Assembly (NCBI GenBank): GCA_001914195.1
Contig: MKYF01000011.1
Span: 1 to 21,979, forward strand
Origin: Streptococcus mitis
GTDB taxonomy: Bacteria; Bacillota; Bacilli; Lactobacillales; Streptococcaceae
Length of the DNA stretch: 21,979 bases
Direction: 5' to 3'
Positions 15,836 to 21,979 of the stretch are shown here, in pieces. The notes beneath the pieces are model-generated. The model saw nothing but the letters and a program-made list of their open reading frames with translations, had not been told where the DNA came from and did no database searches. Each line of letters starts with the position of its first letter. Positions within the stretch are counted from its first letter, which is position 1. The translations under genes were made by a program, and so were the position numbers.

Positions 15836-17851
15836 ATGAATCTACATCAACCCTTGCATGTCTTACCTGGTGTGGGACCAAAGTCAGCAGAGAAGTACGC
15901 CAAACTAGGAATTGAAAACTTGCAAGACCTCTTGCTCTACTTTCCTTTCCGTTATGAGGACTTCAAAACCAAGCAAGTATTGGAACTAGAAGACGGGGAG
16001 AAGGCAGTCCTATCTGGTCAAGTCGTGACTCCTGCCAGTGTCCAGTATTATGGTTTTAAGCGCAATCGCCTGCGTTTTAGCCTCAAGCAGGGAGAAGTCG
16101 TTTTTGCGGTGAATTTCTTTAACCAGCCCTATCTGGCTGATAAGATAGAGTTGGGAGCAACTCTTGCCGTCTTTGGAAAATGGGACCGTGCCAAGGCTAG
16201 TCTGACTGGGATGAAGGTCCTGGCTCAGGTGGAAGATGACCTCCAACCTGTTTATCGTCTGGCTCAGGGAATCAGTCAGGCAAGTCTGGTCAAAGTTATC
16301 AAGACGGCTTTTGATCAGGGACTGGATCTCTTGATAGAAGAAAATCTGCCCCAGTCCTTGCTGGACAAATACAAACTCATGTCCCGTTGTCAGGCCGTCC
16401 GCGCCATGCATTTTCCTAAGGATTTGGCAGAATACAAGCAGGCTCTTCGCCGTATCAAATTTGAGGAACTCTTTTATTTCCAAATGCAGTTACAGACGCT
16501 CAAGTCTGAAAATAGAGTTCAGGGAAGTGGTCTGGTTCTGAATTGGTCTCAGGAAAAAGTGACAGAAGTCAAAGAAAGGCTGCCTTTTGCCCTGACCCAA
16601 GCTCAGGAAAAGAGTTTGCAGGAAATTTTGACCGACATGAAGTCGGATTACCACATGAATCGTCTCTTGCAAGGAGATGTGGGGAGCGGGAAAACGGTGG
16701 TCGCTGGCTTGGCCATGTTTGCGGCGGTGACAGCTGGTTATCAGGCTGCCCTAATGGTACCAACAGAAATCCTCGCAGAGCAACACTTTGAGAGTTTACA
16801 GAACCTCTTTCCAGACTTGAAACTGGCTCTTTTGACAGGTTCCTTGAAAGCTGCAGAAAAGAGAGAAGTTTTGGAGACCATTGCCAAGGGTGAGGCTGAT
16901 TTGATTACTGGAACCCATGCTCTGATACAGGATGGAGTGGATTATGATCGCCTTGGTTTGATTATTATCGATGAGCAGCACCGTTTTGGTGTGGGGCAAA
17001 GGCGTATTTTACGGGAAAAAGGGGACAATCCAGACGTCCTCATGATGACGGCGACTCCCATTCCTCGAACGCTTGCTATCACAGCATTTGGTGATATGGA
17101 TGTTTCCATTATCGACCAGATGCCAGCAGGGCGGAAGCCTATTGTGACGCGCTGGATTAAGCATGAGCAACTGCCTCAGGTCTTGACTTGGTTAGAGGGA
17201 GAAATTCAAAAAGGTTCCCAAGCCTATGTCATCTCTCCCTTGATTGAAGAATCAGAAGCTCTAGATCTGAAAAATGCTATTGCTTTATCAGAAGAGTTGA
17301 CGGCTCATTTTGCAGGCAAGGCAGAAGTGGCTCTTCTACACGGTAAGATGAAGAGTGATGAAAAAGACCAGATTATGCAGGATTTCAAAGAGAGAAAGAC
17401 GGATATTCTGGTTTCGACGACGGTTATCGAGGTCGGGGTTAATGTTCCCAATGCGACCGTCATGATTATCATGGATGCTGATCGCTTTGGTCTCAGCCAG
17501 CTTCACCAGCTCAGAGGTCGTGTTGGTCGGGGAGACAAGCAGTCATATGCAGTTCTCGTTGCCAATCCCAAGACGGATTCTGGGAAGGACCGCATGCGCA
17601 TCATGACAGAAACCACCAATGGTTTTGTCCTTGCGGAGGAAGATTTGAAAATGAGGGGTTCTGGTGAGATTTTTGGAACCAGACAGTCAGGTCTTCCAGA
17701 GTTCCAAGTGGCTGATATTATCGAAGATTTTCCGATTTTAGAAGAAGCCAGAAAGGTTGCTAGCTACATTAGTTCTATAGAAGGCTGGCAAGAGGATCCG
17801 GAATGGCGCATGATTGCCCTTCATCTGGAAAAGAAAGAACATCTAGATTAA
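15836..17851 (+). CDS. recG: ATP-dependent DNA helicase RecG
   Basis: RecG reverses stalled replication forks and remodels branched DNA. The 671-residue protein has an N-terminal wedge/OB domain (about 1-230, including the HhH-like VLPGVGPKSAEKYAKLGI), then a superfamily 2 helicase core with Walker A GDVGSGKT (280-287), DEQH box (379-382), TATPIPRT, the Q-rich QLRGRVGRG motif VI and the C-terminal RGSGEIFGTRQSG motif. The length is typical. AAAGGAG lies before ATG 15836. It is the last gene of the run that begins at secA, and no convincing terminator directly follows it. Confidence 0.98.
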   Translation: MNLHQPLHVLPGVGPKSAEKYAKLGIENLQDLLLYFPFRYEDFKTKQVLELEDGEKAVLSGQVVTPASVQYYGFKRNRLRFSLKQGEVVFAVNFFNQPYLADKIELGATLAVFGKWDRAKASLTGMKVLAQVEDDLQPVYRLAQGISQASLVKVIKTAFDQGLDLLIEENLPQSLLDKYKLMSRCQAVRAMHFPKDLAEYKQALRRIKFEELFYFQMQLQTLKSENRVQGSGLVLNWSQEKVTEVKERLPFALTQAQEKSLQEILTDMKSDYHMNRLLQGDVGSGKTVVAGLAMFAAVTAGYQAALMVPTEILAEQHFESLQNLFPDLKLALLTGSLKAAEKREVLETIAKGEADLITGTHALIQDGVDYDRLGLIIIDEQHRFGVGQRRILREKGDNPDVLMMTATPIPRTLAITAFGDMDVSIIDQMPAGRKPIVTRWIKHEQLPQVLTWLEGEIQKGSQAYVISPLIEESEALDLKNAIALSEELTAHFAGKAEVALLHGKMKSDEKDQIMQDFKERKTDILVSTTVIEVGVNVPNATVMIIMDADRFGLSQLHQLRGRVGRGDKQSYAVLVANPKTDSGKDRMRIMTETTNGFVLAEEDLKMRGSGEIFGTRQSGLPEFQVADIIEDFPILEEARKVASYISSIEGWQEDPEWRMIALHLEKKEHLD

Positions 17852-17857
17852 GCTTTC

Positions 17858-17901
17858 TCTAAGGAAATCTTAAGCTAGCTTTCAGGTTAGCCCCTTATAC
17901 T
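17858..17901 (+). promoter_or_regulatory. Promoter with an 11-bp-periodic triple repeat
   Basis: Three related hexamers, TCTAAG (17858), CTTAAG (17869) and TTTCAG (17880), start exactly 11 bp apart. They are followed after 10 bp by a -10 box TATACT (17896-17901). There is no normal -35. Hexamers spaced one helical turn apart where a -35 should be are typical of activation by an OmpR/PhoB-type response regulator. The two right-hand repeats resemble the CiaR pattern TTTAAG-N5-TTTAAG known in pneumococcus, but imperfectly. The regulator is therefore an inference. Confidence 0.55.
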
Positions 17902-17932
17902 AGAGTCATCAAAAAGAAACGAGGACTCTCAC

Positions 17933-17995
17933 ATGACCGTAACGATTAAAGTAAATTACCAAACCACTTTCCAGAAGAAAGAAGCAAAAAACTAA
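17933..17995 (+). CDS. Putative 20-residue peptide (small ORF between recG and the esterase)
   Basis: The ORF encodes a peptide beginning MTVTIKVNYQTTFQ and ending in a basic KKEAKN tail, with no hydrophobic segment or signal peptide. GAGG (17921-17924) lies 8 nt before the ATG, a good ribosome site. It sits in a compact unit with its own -10 box (17896-17901) and terminator (18012-18034), so an RNA of about 125 nt should be made. The RNA could act as a small regulatory RNA, as a messenger, or both. Its strand, spacing and ribosome site favour translation, but 20 codons are too few to prove it. Confidence 0.5.
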   Translation: MTVTIKVNYQTTFQKKEAKN

Positions 17996-18011
17996 TATAA
18001 ATGGAAGGAAG

Positions 18012-18034
18012 AAAGAGCGAAATGCTCTTTTTTT
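18012..18034 (+). terminator. Rho-independent terminator of the small unit
   Basis: AAAGAGC (18012-18018) pairs with GCTCTTT (18024-18030) around GAAAT, with a run of seven T at 18028-18034. It ends the small transcript and may also stop read-through from recG. From here to 18106 I see no gene or signal. Confidence 0.9.
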
Positions 18035-18106
18035 GTTTCTAAAACTACTTTCAGTCGATAGGCTTGAAGGAAAAAGCTAAATTCACTTTCTATTTACCCT
18101 TCTTTC

Positions 18107-18135
18107 TTGCATTGCTTTTCTAGATATGCTACAGT
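18107..18135 (+). promoter_or_regulatory. Promoter of the acetyl esterase gene
   Basis: A -35 TTGCAT (18107-18112) and an extended -10 TGCTACAGT (TACAGT at 18130-18135) are separated by 17 bp. The expected transcription start, about 18142, falls inside the cre site. Confidence 0.65.
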
Positions 18136-18137
18136 TG

Positions 18138-18151
18138 TGATAACGATTACA
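18138..18151 (+). promoter_or_regulatory. cre site (CcpA operator) over the esterase transcription start
   Basis: TGATAACGATTACA matches the Gram-positive cre consensus TGWNANCGNTNWCA at every fixed position. It overlaps the predicted +1 of the esterase promoter, a position where CcpA binding represses. Glucose repression of the esterase is therefore predicted. Confidence 0.82.
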
Positions 18152-18169
18152 AAATAAAAGGAGCATGTT

Positions 18170-19150
18170 ATGAAAAATCCAGCTTTGTTAGAAGAAATCA
18201 AGACTTATAGAGGGCGAGATGAGGTTCCAGAAGACTTTGATGCTTTCTGGGATGGGGAAGTGAAAAAAGTTTCAAGTCTTCCAGCCTACCACTTGGAGGA
18301 AAGAAATTTCTGCATTCCTCAAGTCAAGTGCTATGAGTTAACATTTGAAGGAACCCATGAAGGTAAGGTCTATGCGCGCGTCGTTCTTCCAAAGAGTGAG
18401 GAAAAAGTTCCTCTAATCTTCCATTTCCATGGTTATATGGGACGTGGCTGGGACTGGGCCGACATGCTGCCCTATACCGTATCTGGTTACGGTGTTGTCT
18501 CCATGGATGTGCGGGGCCAGTCAGGTTGCTCGCAAGACGGTTTGCGTTCTCCTCTTGGAAATACCGTTAAGGGGCATATCATCCGTGGTGCTGTGGAAGG
18601 TCGGGAGCATCTCTTTTATAAGGATGTTTATCTGGATATTTACCAGTTGGTTGAGATTATGGCCAGCCTACCTCAGGTGGATGAGAAGCGACTTTCTAGC
18701 TATGGAGCCTCGCAAGGAGGGGCTTTAGCTCTAGTTGCAGCAGCACTCAATCCTCGGATTCAGAAAACAGTTGCCATCTATCCCTTCTTGTCAGACTTTA
18801 GACGAGTGCTTGAGATTGGTAATACTAGCGAGGCTTACGACGAACTTTTCCGTTATTTCAAGTTCCATGATCCCTTCCATGAAACTGAGGAGGAAATCAT
18901 GGCGACCCTTGCCTATATCGATGTGAAAAATCTTGCTCATCGTATCAAGGGTGAGGTCAAGATGATTACGGGCTTGGACGATGATGTTTGCTATCCTATT
19001 ACCCAGTTTGCAATTTACAACCGTCTCACTTGCGATAAGGCCTATCGCATCATGCCTGAGTACGCCCACGAAGCCATGAATGTCTTTGTCAATGACCAAG
19101 TCTACAACTGGCTTTGTGGTAGTGAGATTCCTTTTAAATATGTGAAGTGA
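18170..19150 (+). CDS. axe1: Acetyl xylan esterase / cephalosporin-C deacetylase (CE7, AXE1 family)
   Basis: This 326-residue cytoplasmic alpha/beta hydrolase removes acetyl groups from small sugars and similar substrates. It has the oxyanion-hole region FHFHGYMG (84-91), the CE7 motif RGQSGCSQD (115-123), the nucleophile elbow GASQGG with Ser181, an acid residue in GLDDDV (near Asp270) and His300 in YAHEA, all at positions expected for the family. There is no signal peptide. AAAGGAGC precedes ATG 18170. It is monocistronic between a cre-controlled promoter and a terminator, which suggests a catabolic role with imported acetylated oligosaccharides. In pneumococcus I recall this gene beside the nanA sialidase region. 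Confidence 0.95.
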   Translation: MKNPALLEEIKTYRGRDEVPEDFDAFWDGEVKKVSSLPAYHLEERNFCIPQVKCYELTFEGTHEGKVYARVVLPKSEEKVPLIFHFHGYMGRGWDWADMLPYTVSGYGVVSMDVRGQSGCSQDGLRSPLGNTVKGHIIRGAVEGREHLFYKDVYLDIYQLVEIMASLPQVDEKRLSSYGASQGGALALVAAALNPRIQKTVAIYPFLSDFRRVLEIGNTSEAYDELFRYFKFHDPFHETEEEIMATLAYIDVKNLAHRIKGEVKMITGLDDDVCYPITQFAIYNRLTCDKAYRIMPEYAHEAMNVFVNDQVYNWLCGSEIPFKYVK

Positions 19151-19156
19151 TGAATG

Positions 19157-19180
19157 AGAGAGCCTAGTAGCTCTCTTTTT
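19157..19180 (+). terminator. Rho-independent terminator after the esterase
   Basis: AGAGAGC (19157-19163) pairs with GCTCTCT (19170-19176) around CTAGTA, followed by TTTTT. It begins 6 nt after the stop codon. Confidence 0.93.
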
Positions 19181-19230
19181 GTATAGAGTCTAGTCAGCAA
19201 ATATTCTAGTTCATATATACTTTGAAATTC

Positions 19231-19343
19231 ATACTCTTCGAAAATCTCTTCAAACCACGTCAGCTTTATCTGCAAGCTCAAAACAGTGTCTTGAGCAGCC
19301 CGCGGCTAGTTTTCTAGTTTGCTTTTTGATTTTTATTGAGTAT
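19231..19343. repeat. BOX element (boxA-boxC, no boxB)
   Basis: The stretch starts ATACTCTTCGAAAATCTCTT and includes CAAACCACGTCAGC, hallmarks of boxA. It ends with TTTTTATTGAGTAT, the boxC end, giving terminal ATACTC/GAGTAT. The internal part (AAAACAGTGTCTTGAGCAGCC, within 19280-19300) is boxC. At 113 bp it has room for A and C only. BOX elements are dispersed non-autonomous repeats of S. pneumoniae and close relatives and can alter expression of neighbouring genes. It lies between the esterase terminator and the protease promoter. Confidence 0.93.
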
Positions 19344-19415
19344 GAGTTTTTTTCTTGACCTTGGTGTAAAACAATTCATTTTGCTATCTAGTTTGGTATA
19401 AGCTCTTTCAAGACA

Positions 19416-19445
19416 TTGGAAAGCGTCTGTAAAATGTGTTATAAT
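19416..19445 (+). promoter_or_regulatory. Promoter candidate for the surface protease
   Basis: TTGGAA (19416-19421) and a perfect TATAAT (19440-19445) are separated by 18 bp. It is about 270 nt upstream of the start codon, so the messenger would have a long leader. The overlapping GGAAAGCGTCTGTA only weakly resembles a cre site (about four mismatches). Confidence 0.6.
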
Positions 19446-19716
19446 TTATAAGAAAATATACAGTTTCGCTACAAATGAACATTTATATATAAGTTTATGT
19501 ATAAGATGGTTTTCTGATTAGGATAATATCTTATAAAAAAACTATATTCTTGGAGATACAGCACTTAAATACCATTTGTAAAGTAGCAAAAGAGTCTATG
19601 TCTATTTTTATTGTAAGAATCAAAGTAGAGAGTGTTATGCTAATGGAAACTGTAATATTTTATTTTTTAGAATTTACTTGGATAAATTAACTTTGAAAGT
19701 TAAAGTGAGGTAATGT
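19446..19716 (+). other. Long AT-rich leader upstream of the protease gene
   Basis: No ORF of convincing size lies here. I see an 8-bp inverted repeat TATAAGAT/ATCTTATA (19500-19507 and 19528-19535) and repeated TATAAG motifs near 19450, 19485 and 19500. A poorer second promoter may exist (TTGTAA 19611-19616, TATGCT 19636-19641, 19-bp spacer). The leader ends in the palindrome at 19687-19703 and the ribosome site AGTGAGG (19704-19710). I recognise no riboswitch class. Confidence 0.4.
19687..19703. promoter_or_regulatory. 17-bp palindrome immediately before the protease ribosome site
   Basis: TTAACTTTGAAAGTTAA is a perfect inverted repeat of eight bases on each side of a central G. It directly abuts the ribosome site of the protease gene. 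It could be an operator bound by a dimeric regulator; as RNA it would have only a tiny loop and little GC, so a DNA-level role is more likely. Confidence 0.5.
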
Positions 19717-21894
19717 ATGTTTGTATGTTTAAAGGGTTTAGGGAAATTTCGTAAATCCAAAGCTTATGGTTTGGTTGGTTGTTTGACACTATCAGCGGTG
19801 ATTGGCTTAGCTACACCAGAGTTACCAGTTATTGGTGGTGGGGTTGTTTCTGCTGATGTCATTCAAGGCGGTAGCGATATTCACGATGTGGACGTTCATA
19901 GTAAATCTGCAGAAGGTGTTGCTATGACTTACACAACTTATGACAGTGGAACGAGTGGAAAACAAACCGCATCAGGTAGCGGTGTCTTTGTAGCGCCGAA
20001 TGTGATGGTAACAGTAGCTCATAACTACTATGATAAAAACCAAGAGGATAAGTCTGCGGTCTTGCGTGGTGGGGAGTCTGCTCGTAGTTATGTTGTGATG
20101 AACTCAGAAACAGAGAAGAGTAATAAAGTACCTACTTCTGGTGTATCGGAAACTCTTGAAAAAGACTCTATTCATTTGTATAACGGAAAAGATTTTGGGA
20201 AAGATTATAGCAATGATTTAGCAGTAGTGGTAACTAAAAAGCCTGTAGAAGCTATGACAGGGGGAGAAGACTCTCCAAGAGAGTTGAGTGATAAAGCGGT
20301 TTCTACTGGTGATAAAATCACTATGGTCGGATATCCCAATGATTTTTCTACTCCAAATTTAAGTAAAGAAAATAAAGCTCGCTTGAAAGACGGTAAGTCT
20401 TATTCAGTCTCAACAACTGTGAGCAGTATCAATAAAGAGAGTGGTGCAGTCACTTACCATTCCTCAGCTTTAGGAGGTTTTTCAGGTGCTCCTTTATTTA
20501 ATGATAAGGGAGAGGTAGTTGGTATCCACCAGCATGGAACCAATACTTCAAGCGCCCCTGAGAGTGAGCGTATTGGGGGTGGTACGATTTTTACGGACAA
20601 GCACAGAGCTTGGATTCGTTCTATGATTGATAAATATGGTATAAAGGGTTGGTATATAGATGGTGCAAACCGTTACTACTATGATGAAAATCATATAGCT
20701 TTAAAAGATGTAGAGTCTGAGATTGACGGTGCTTTGTATAGTTTTGATGAAAAAGGTCGAGCTACTTTAGTAAAAGGTGAAGAAAAAGGTCGTGTTCTAC
20801 TTCGAGTAGAAGATACTCAAGGAACTCGTTTGATTTCAGATAAGGTTGTTCAGGAAGGTCCTGTTGGAAGTGGCTTGAATTTTTATTTAAGACAAAATCC
20901 GGACTTCAAACAGTTAATAGCAACTTCCCCAACAGCTAAAGTTGTATCCTATAACGGAGTGTCAATTAACAAATTAGCAAGTGATACAAGTTGGTCTGAT
21001 GAATATGTCAGTAAGTTAGCTTTAGGTAATACAATTATAAGAGCGGTAGTGTCTGATGTGATACCAAAGTCTAACTCTGACTTTACTAGAACGGAAGTTG
21101 GTAAAGTTGATTTAAGTGGTAAATCGAACTTACCTGTGCCTAGTAAAGAGGTGTTACAAGCTCCGAATGGCTCAGCAAATTTCTATGCTACAACGCACAT
21201 TCAAACGCCAGATGGGTCGGGGTCAGGTACTTTAATTGCACCAAATTTGGTGTTAACAGTCGCTCATAATTTCTTAACAGTTAAAGGTTCTGAGGTAGTT
21301 ACTAAATCTGGTCGCACCAATACAGTGTATAAAGCAACTTTACCGAATGGGTTGTCTGTGAATTTTTCAGATGATGATATTGTTTATTGGAATAAGAAAG
21401 ATTCAGTATTTGGATTTAAAAATGACTTAGCTTTGGTTCGATTAAAAGAAGAGGTAAAAGGATCAACTCCTGTAGAGGTTGTAAAACAATCTTCGAAAGT
21501 TGCAGAGGGGGATTCAGTTTCGGTCTATGGTTTTCCAGATAACAAGCTAAGTCCAGTTTTAGATAGCAAAGTAGTAGGAACTACAGACTTCGGTTCTGGA
21601 ATAGAGGGAATTAGCTATGGAGGTACGAAACCTGGAGCGTCTGGTGGTGGTCTTTATAATGATAAAGGTGCTTTAATTGGAGTTCACCAAAATGGTGTTG
21701 TAGGAAGCCGTAGTGGTGGTTTGGTTTTATCAAAAGAGCAGCTGGATTGGGTTCGTTCTTATATTGAGGGTCAACCAAAAGATCCTGTCTATGTGGAAGA
21801 TAAAGAAGTGGAACCTTCTAAGAAGGATTCGGATAAGGATTTAGCTGGGAAATTAGATCCAAAAAAAGATAGTGGAAAAGAAGGAGTCCACTGA
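19717..21894 (+). CDS. Exported double serine protease, two V8-like (S1B) domains; C-terminus probably truncated
   Basis: The 725-residue protein starts with a signal peptide, FRKSKAYGLVG plus a hydrophobic stretch to about residue 45 with likely cleavage near VVSA, reminiscent of YSIRK-type surface-protein signals. Domain 1 (about 60-305) has a chymotrypsin-fold triad His102 (TVAHN), Asp167 (NDLAV) and Ser256 (GFSGAP). Domain 2 (about 480-682) has its own triad His517, Asp570 and Ser642 (GASGGG). Both carry GIHQ/GVHQ (His271, His657), the place of the S1-pocket histidine in glutamyl endopeptidases. Between them lie a wall- or glucan-binding-like repeat (GWYIDGANRYYYDEN, about 311-357) and a beta-rich module (about 358-465). 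The C-terminal linker is Lys/Asp/Glu-rich, like the spacer before an LPXTG anchor, but the frame ends inside the terminal repeat. The substrate is unknown. Confidence 0.88.
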   Translation: MFVCLKGLGKFRKSKAYGLVGCLTLSAVIGLATPELPVIGGGVVSADVIQGGSDIHDVDVHSKSAEGVAMTYTTYDSGTSGKQTASGSGVFVAPNVMVTVAHNYYDKNQEDKSAVLRGGESARSYVVMNSETEKSNKVPTSGVSETLEKDSIHLYNGKDFGKDYSNDLAVVVTKKPVEAMTGGEDSPRELSDKAVSTGDKITMVGYPNDFSTPNLSKENKARLKDGKSYSVSTTVSSINKESGAVTYHSSALGGFSGAPLFNDKGEVVGIHQHGTNTSSAPESERIGGGTIFTDKHRAWIRSMIDKYGIKGWYIDGANRYYYDENHIALKDVESEIDGALYSFDEKGRATLVKGEEKGRVLLRVEDTQGTRLISDKVVQEGPVGSGLNFYLRQNPDFKQLIATSPTAKVVSYNGVSINKLASDTSWSDEYVSKLALGNTIIRAVVSDVIPKSNSDFTRTEVGKVDLSGKSNLPVPSKEVLQAPNGSANFYATTHIQTPDGSGSGTLIAPNLVLTVAHNFLTVKGSEVVTKSGRTNTVYKATLPNGLSVNFSDDDIVYWNKKDSVFGFKNDLALVRLKEEVKGSTPVEVVKQSSKVAEGDSVSVYGFPDNKLSPVLDSKVVGTTDFGSGIEGISYGGTKPGASGGGLYNDKGALIGVHQNGVVGSRSGGLVLSKEQLDWVRSYIEGQPKDPVYVEDKEVEPSKKDSDKDLAGKLDPKKDSGKEGVH

Positions 21895-21979
21895 AAAAAT
21901 AGGTCTCTTACTTTTAATGAAATGAAAACCGAGGAATCTCTCGTTAATTTGAGCGAGTTCCTCGGTTATTTTGTATTTA
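21882..21979. repeat. 98-bp repeat, right copy (inverted relative to 4-101)
   Basis: Reverse complement of 4-101 with two differences. The repeat begins inside the protease reading frame and supplies its last codons (Gly, Val, His) and the TGA stop at 21892-21894. It runs to the last base of the window, so its true length is unknown. Confidence 0.93.
21927..21967. terminator. Stem-loop in the right repeat copy, probable terminator
   Basis: AACCGAGGAA (21927-21936) pairs with TTCCTCGGTT (21958-21967). A further CTCG/CGAG pairing inside extends the stem; this inner pairing is partly lost in the left copy, where position 26 differs. ATTTTGTATTTA follows. It would terminate the protease messenger. 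Confidence 0.6.

Noticed and set aside
16010..16483. 157-codon antisense open frame within recG
   Set aside because: It is complementary to a conserved RecG region with no start signals; a frame shadow.
17902..17929. AGAGTC/GACTCT pairing as a ribosome-site-masking hairpin before the 20-residue peptide
   Set aside because: The left arm lies at or before the expected transcription start, so it would be missing from the RNA.
18791..19099. 102-codon antisense open frame within the esterase gene
   Set aside because: It lies entirely within conserved catalytic-domain coding sequence and has no promoter or ribosome site.
19413..19426. Possible cre site over the protease promoter (GGAAAGCGTCTGTA)
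   Set aside because: It has about four mismatches to the consensus, too weak to list as a feature beside the perfect site at 18138.
1..21979. tRNA, rRNA, CRISPR array, toxin-antitoxin pair or phage genes
   Set aside because: I looked for these on both strands and found nothing supporting any of them.

Overview
The window reads as chromosomal DNA of a mitis-group Streptococcus (S. pneumoniae, S. pseudopneumoniae, S. mitis or a close relative). The gene order nrdR-dnaB-dnaI-nitroreductase-der, then secA-two DAHP synthases-acpS-alr-recG, then a CE7 acetyl esterase, is the order I recall from pneumococcus. A boxA-boxC BOX element, typical of this group, lies at 19231-19343. I see no tRNA, rRNA, CRISPR array, prophage or complete insertion sequence.

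Layout. (a) 119-1967, minus strand: a YtrA-type GntR repressor, an ABC ATPase and a permease in one operon, read from a near-consensus promoter. (b) 2107-6681, plus strand: the NrdR repressor, the helicase-loading proteins DnaB and DnaI, a nitroreductase and the ribosome-assembly GTPase Der, closed by a terminator. (c) 6768-9513: an AT-rich run of four membrane proteins and one ABC ATPase of unknown function, closed by a terminator. (d) 9659-17851: SecA from its own promoter, two tandem DAHP synthases (first step of aromatic amino acid synthesis), AcpS, alanine racemase and RecG, tightly packed, with two hairpins in the junctions. (e) 17852-18169: a small independent transcription unit with an 11-bp-periodic triple repeat, a -10 box, a 20-codon ORF and a terminator, followed by the promoter and cre site of the esterase. 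(f) 18170-19150: CE7 esterase, probably under CcpA control. (g) 19151-19716: terminator, BOX element and a long AT-rich leader. (h) 19717-21894: an exported protease with two complete V8-like serine protease domains separated by a wall-binding-like module.

The strongest structural signal is that the window begins and ends with the same 98-bp sequence in inverted orientation (4-101 and 21882-21979, two mismatches). It contains a stem-loop that can act as a terminator. It also supplies the last codons and stop of the protease gene, so the protease looks cut off before a surface anchor. The simplest explanation is that this is a whole draft contig ending on both sides in a multicopy element; a real long-range inverted repeat around a 22-kb segment is the alternative.

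Most of the window is conserved housekeeping sequence. The parts that deserve attention are the right end (double protease, BOX, long leader, repeat boundary), the small unit between recG and the esterase, the AT-rich ABC module, and the RNA hairpins around the aromatic pathway genes and acpS.
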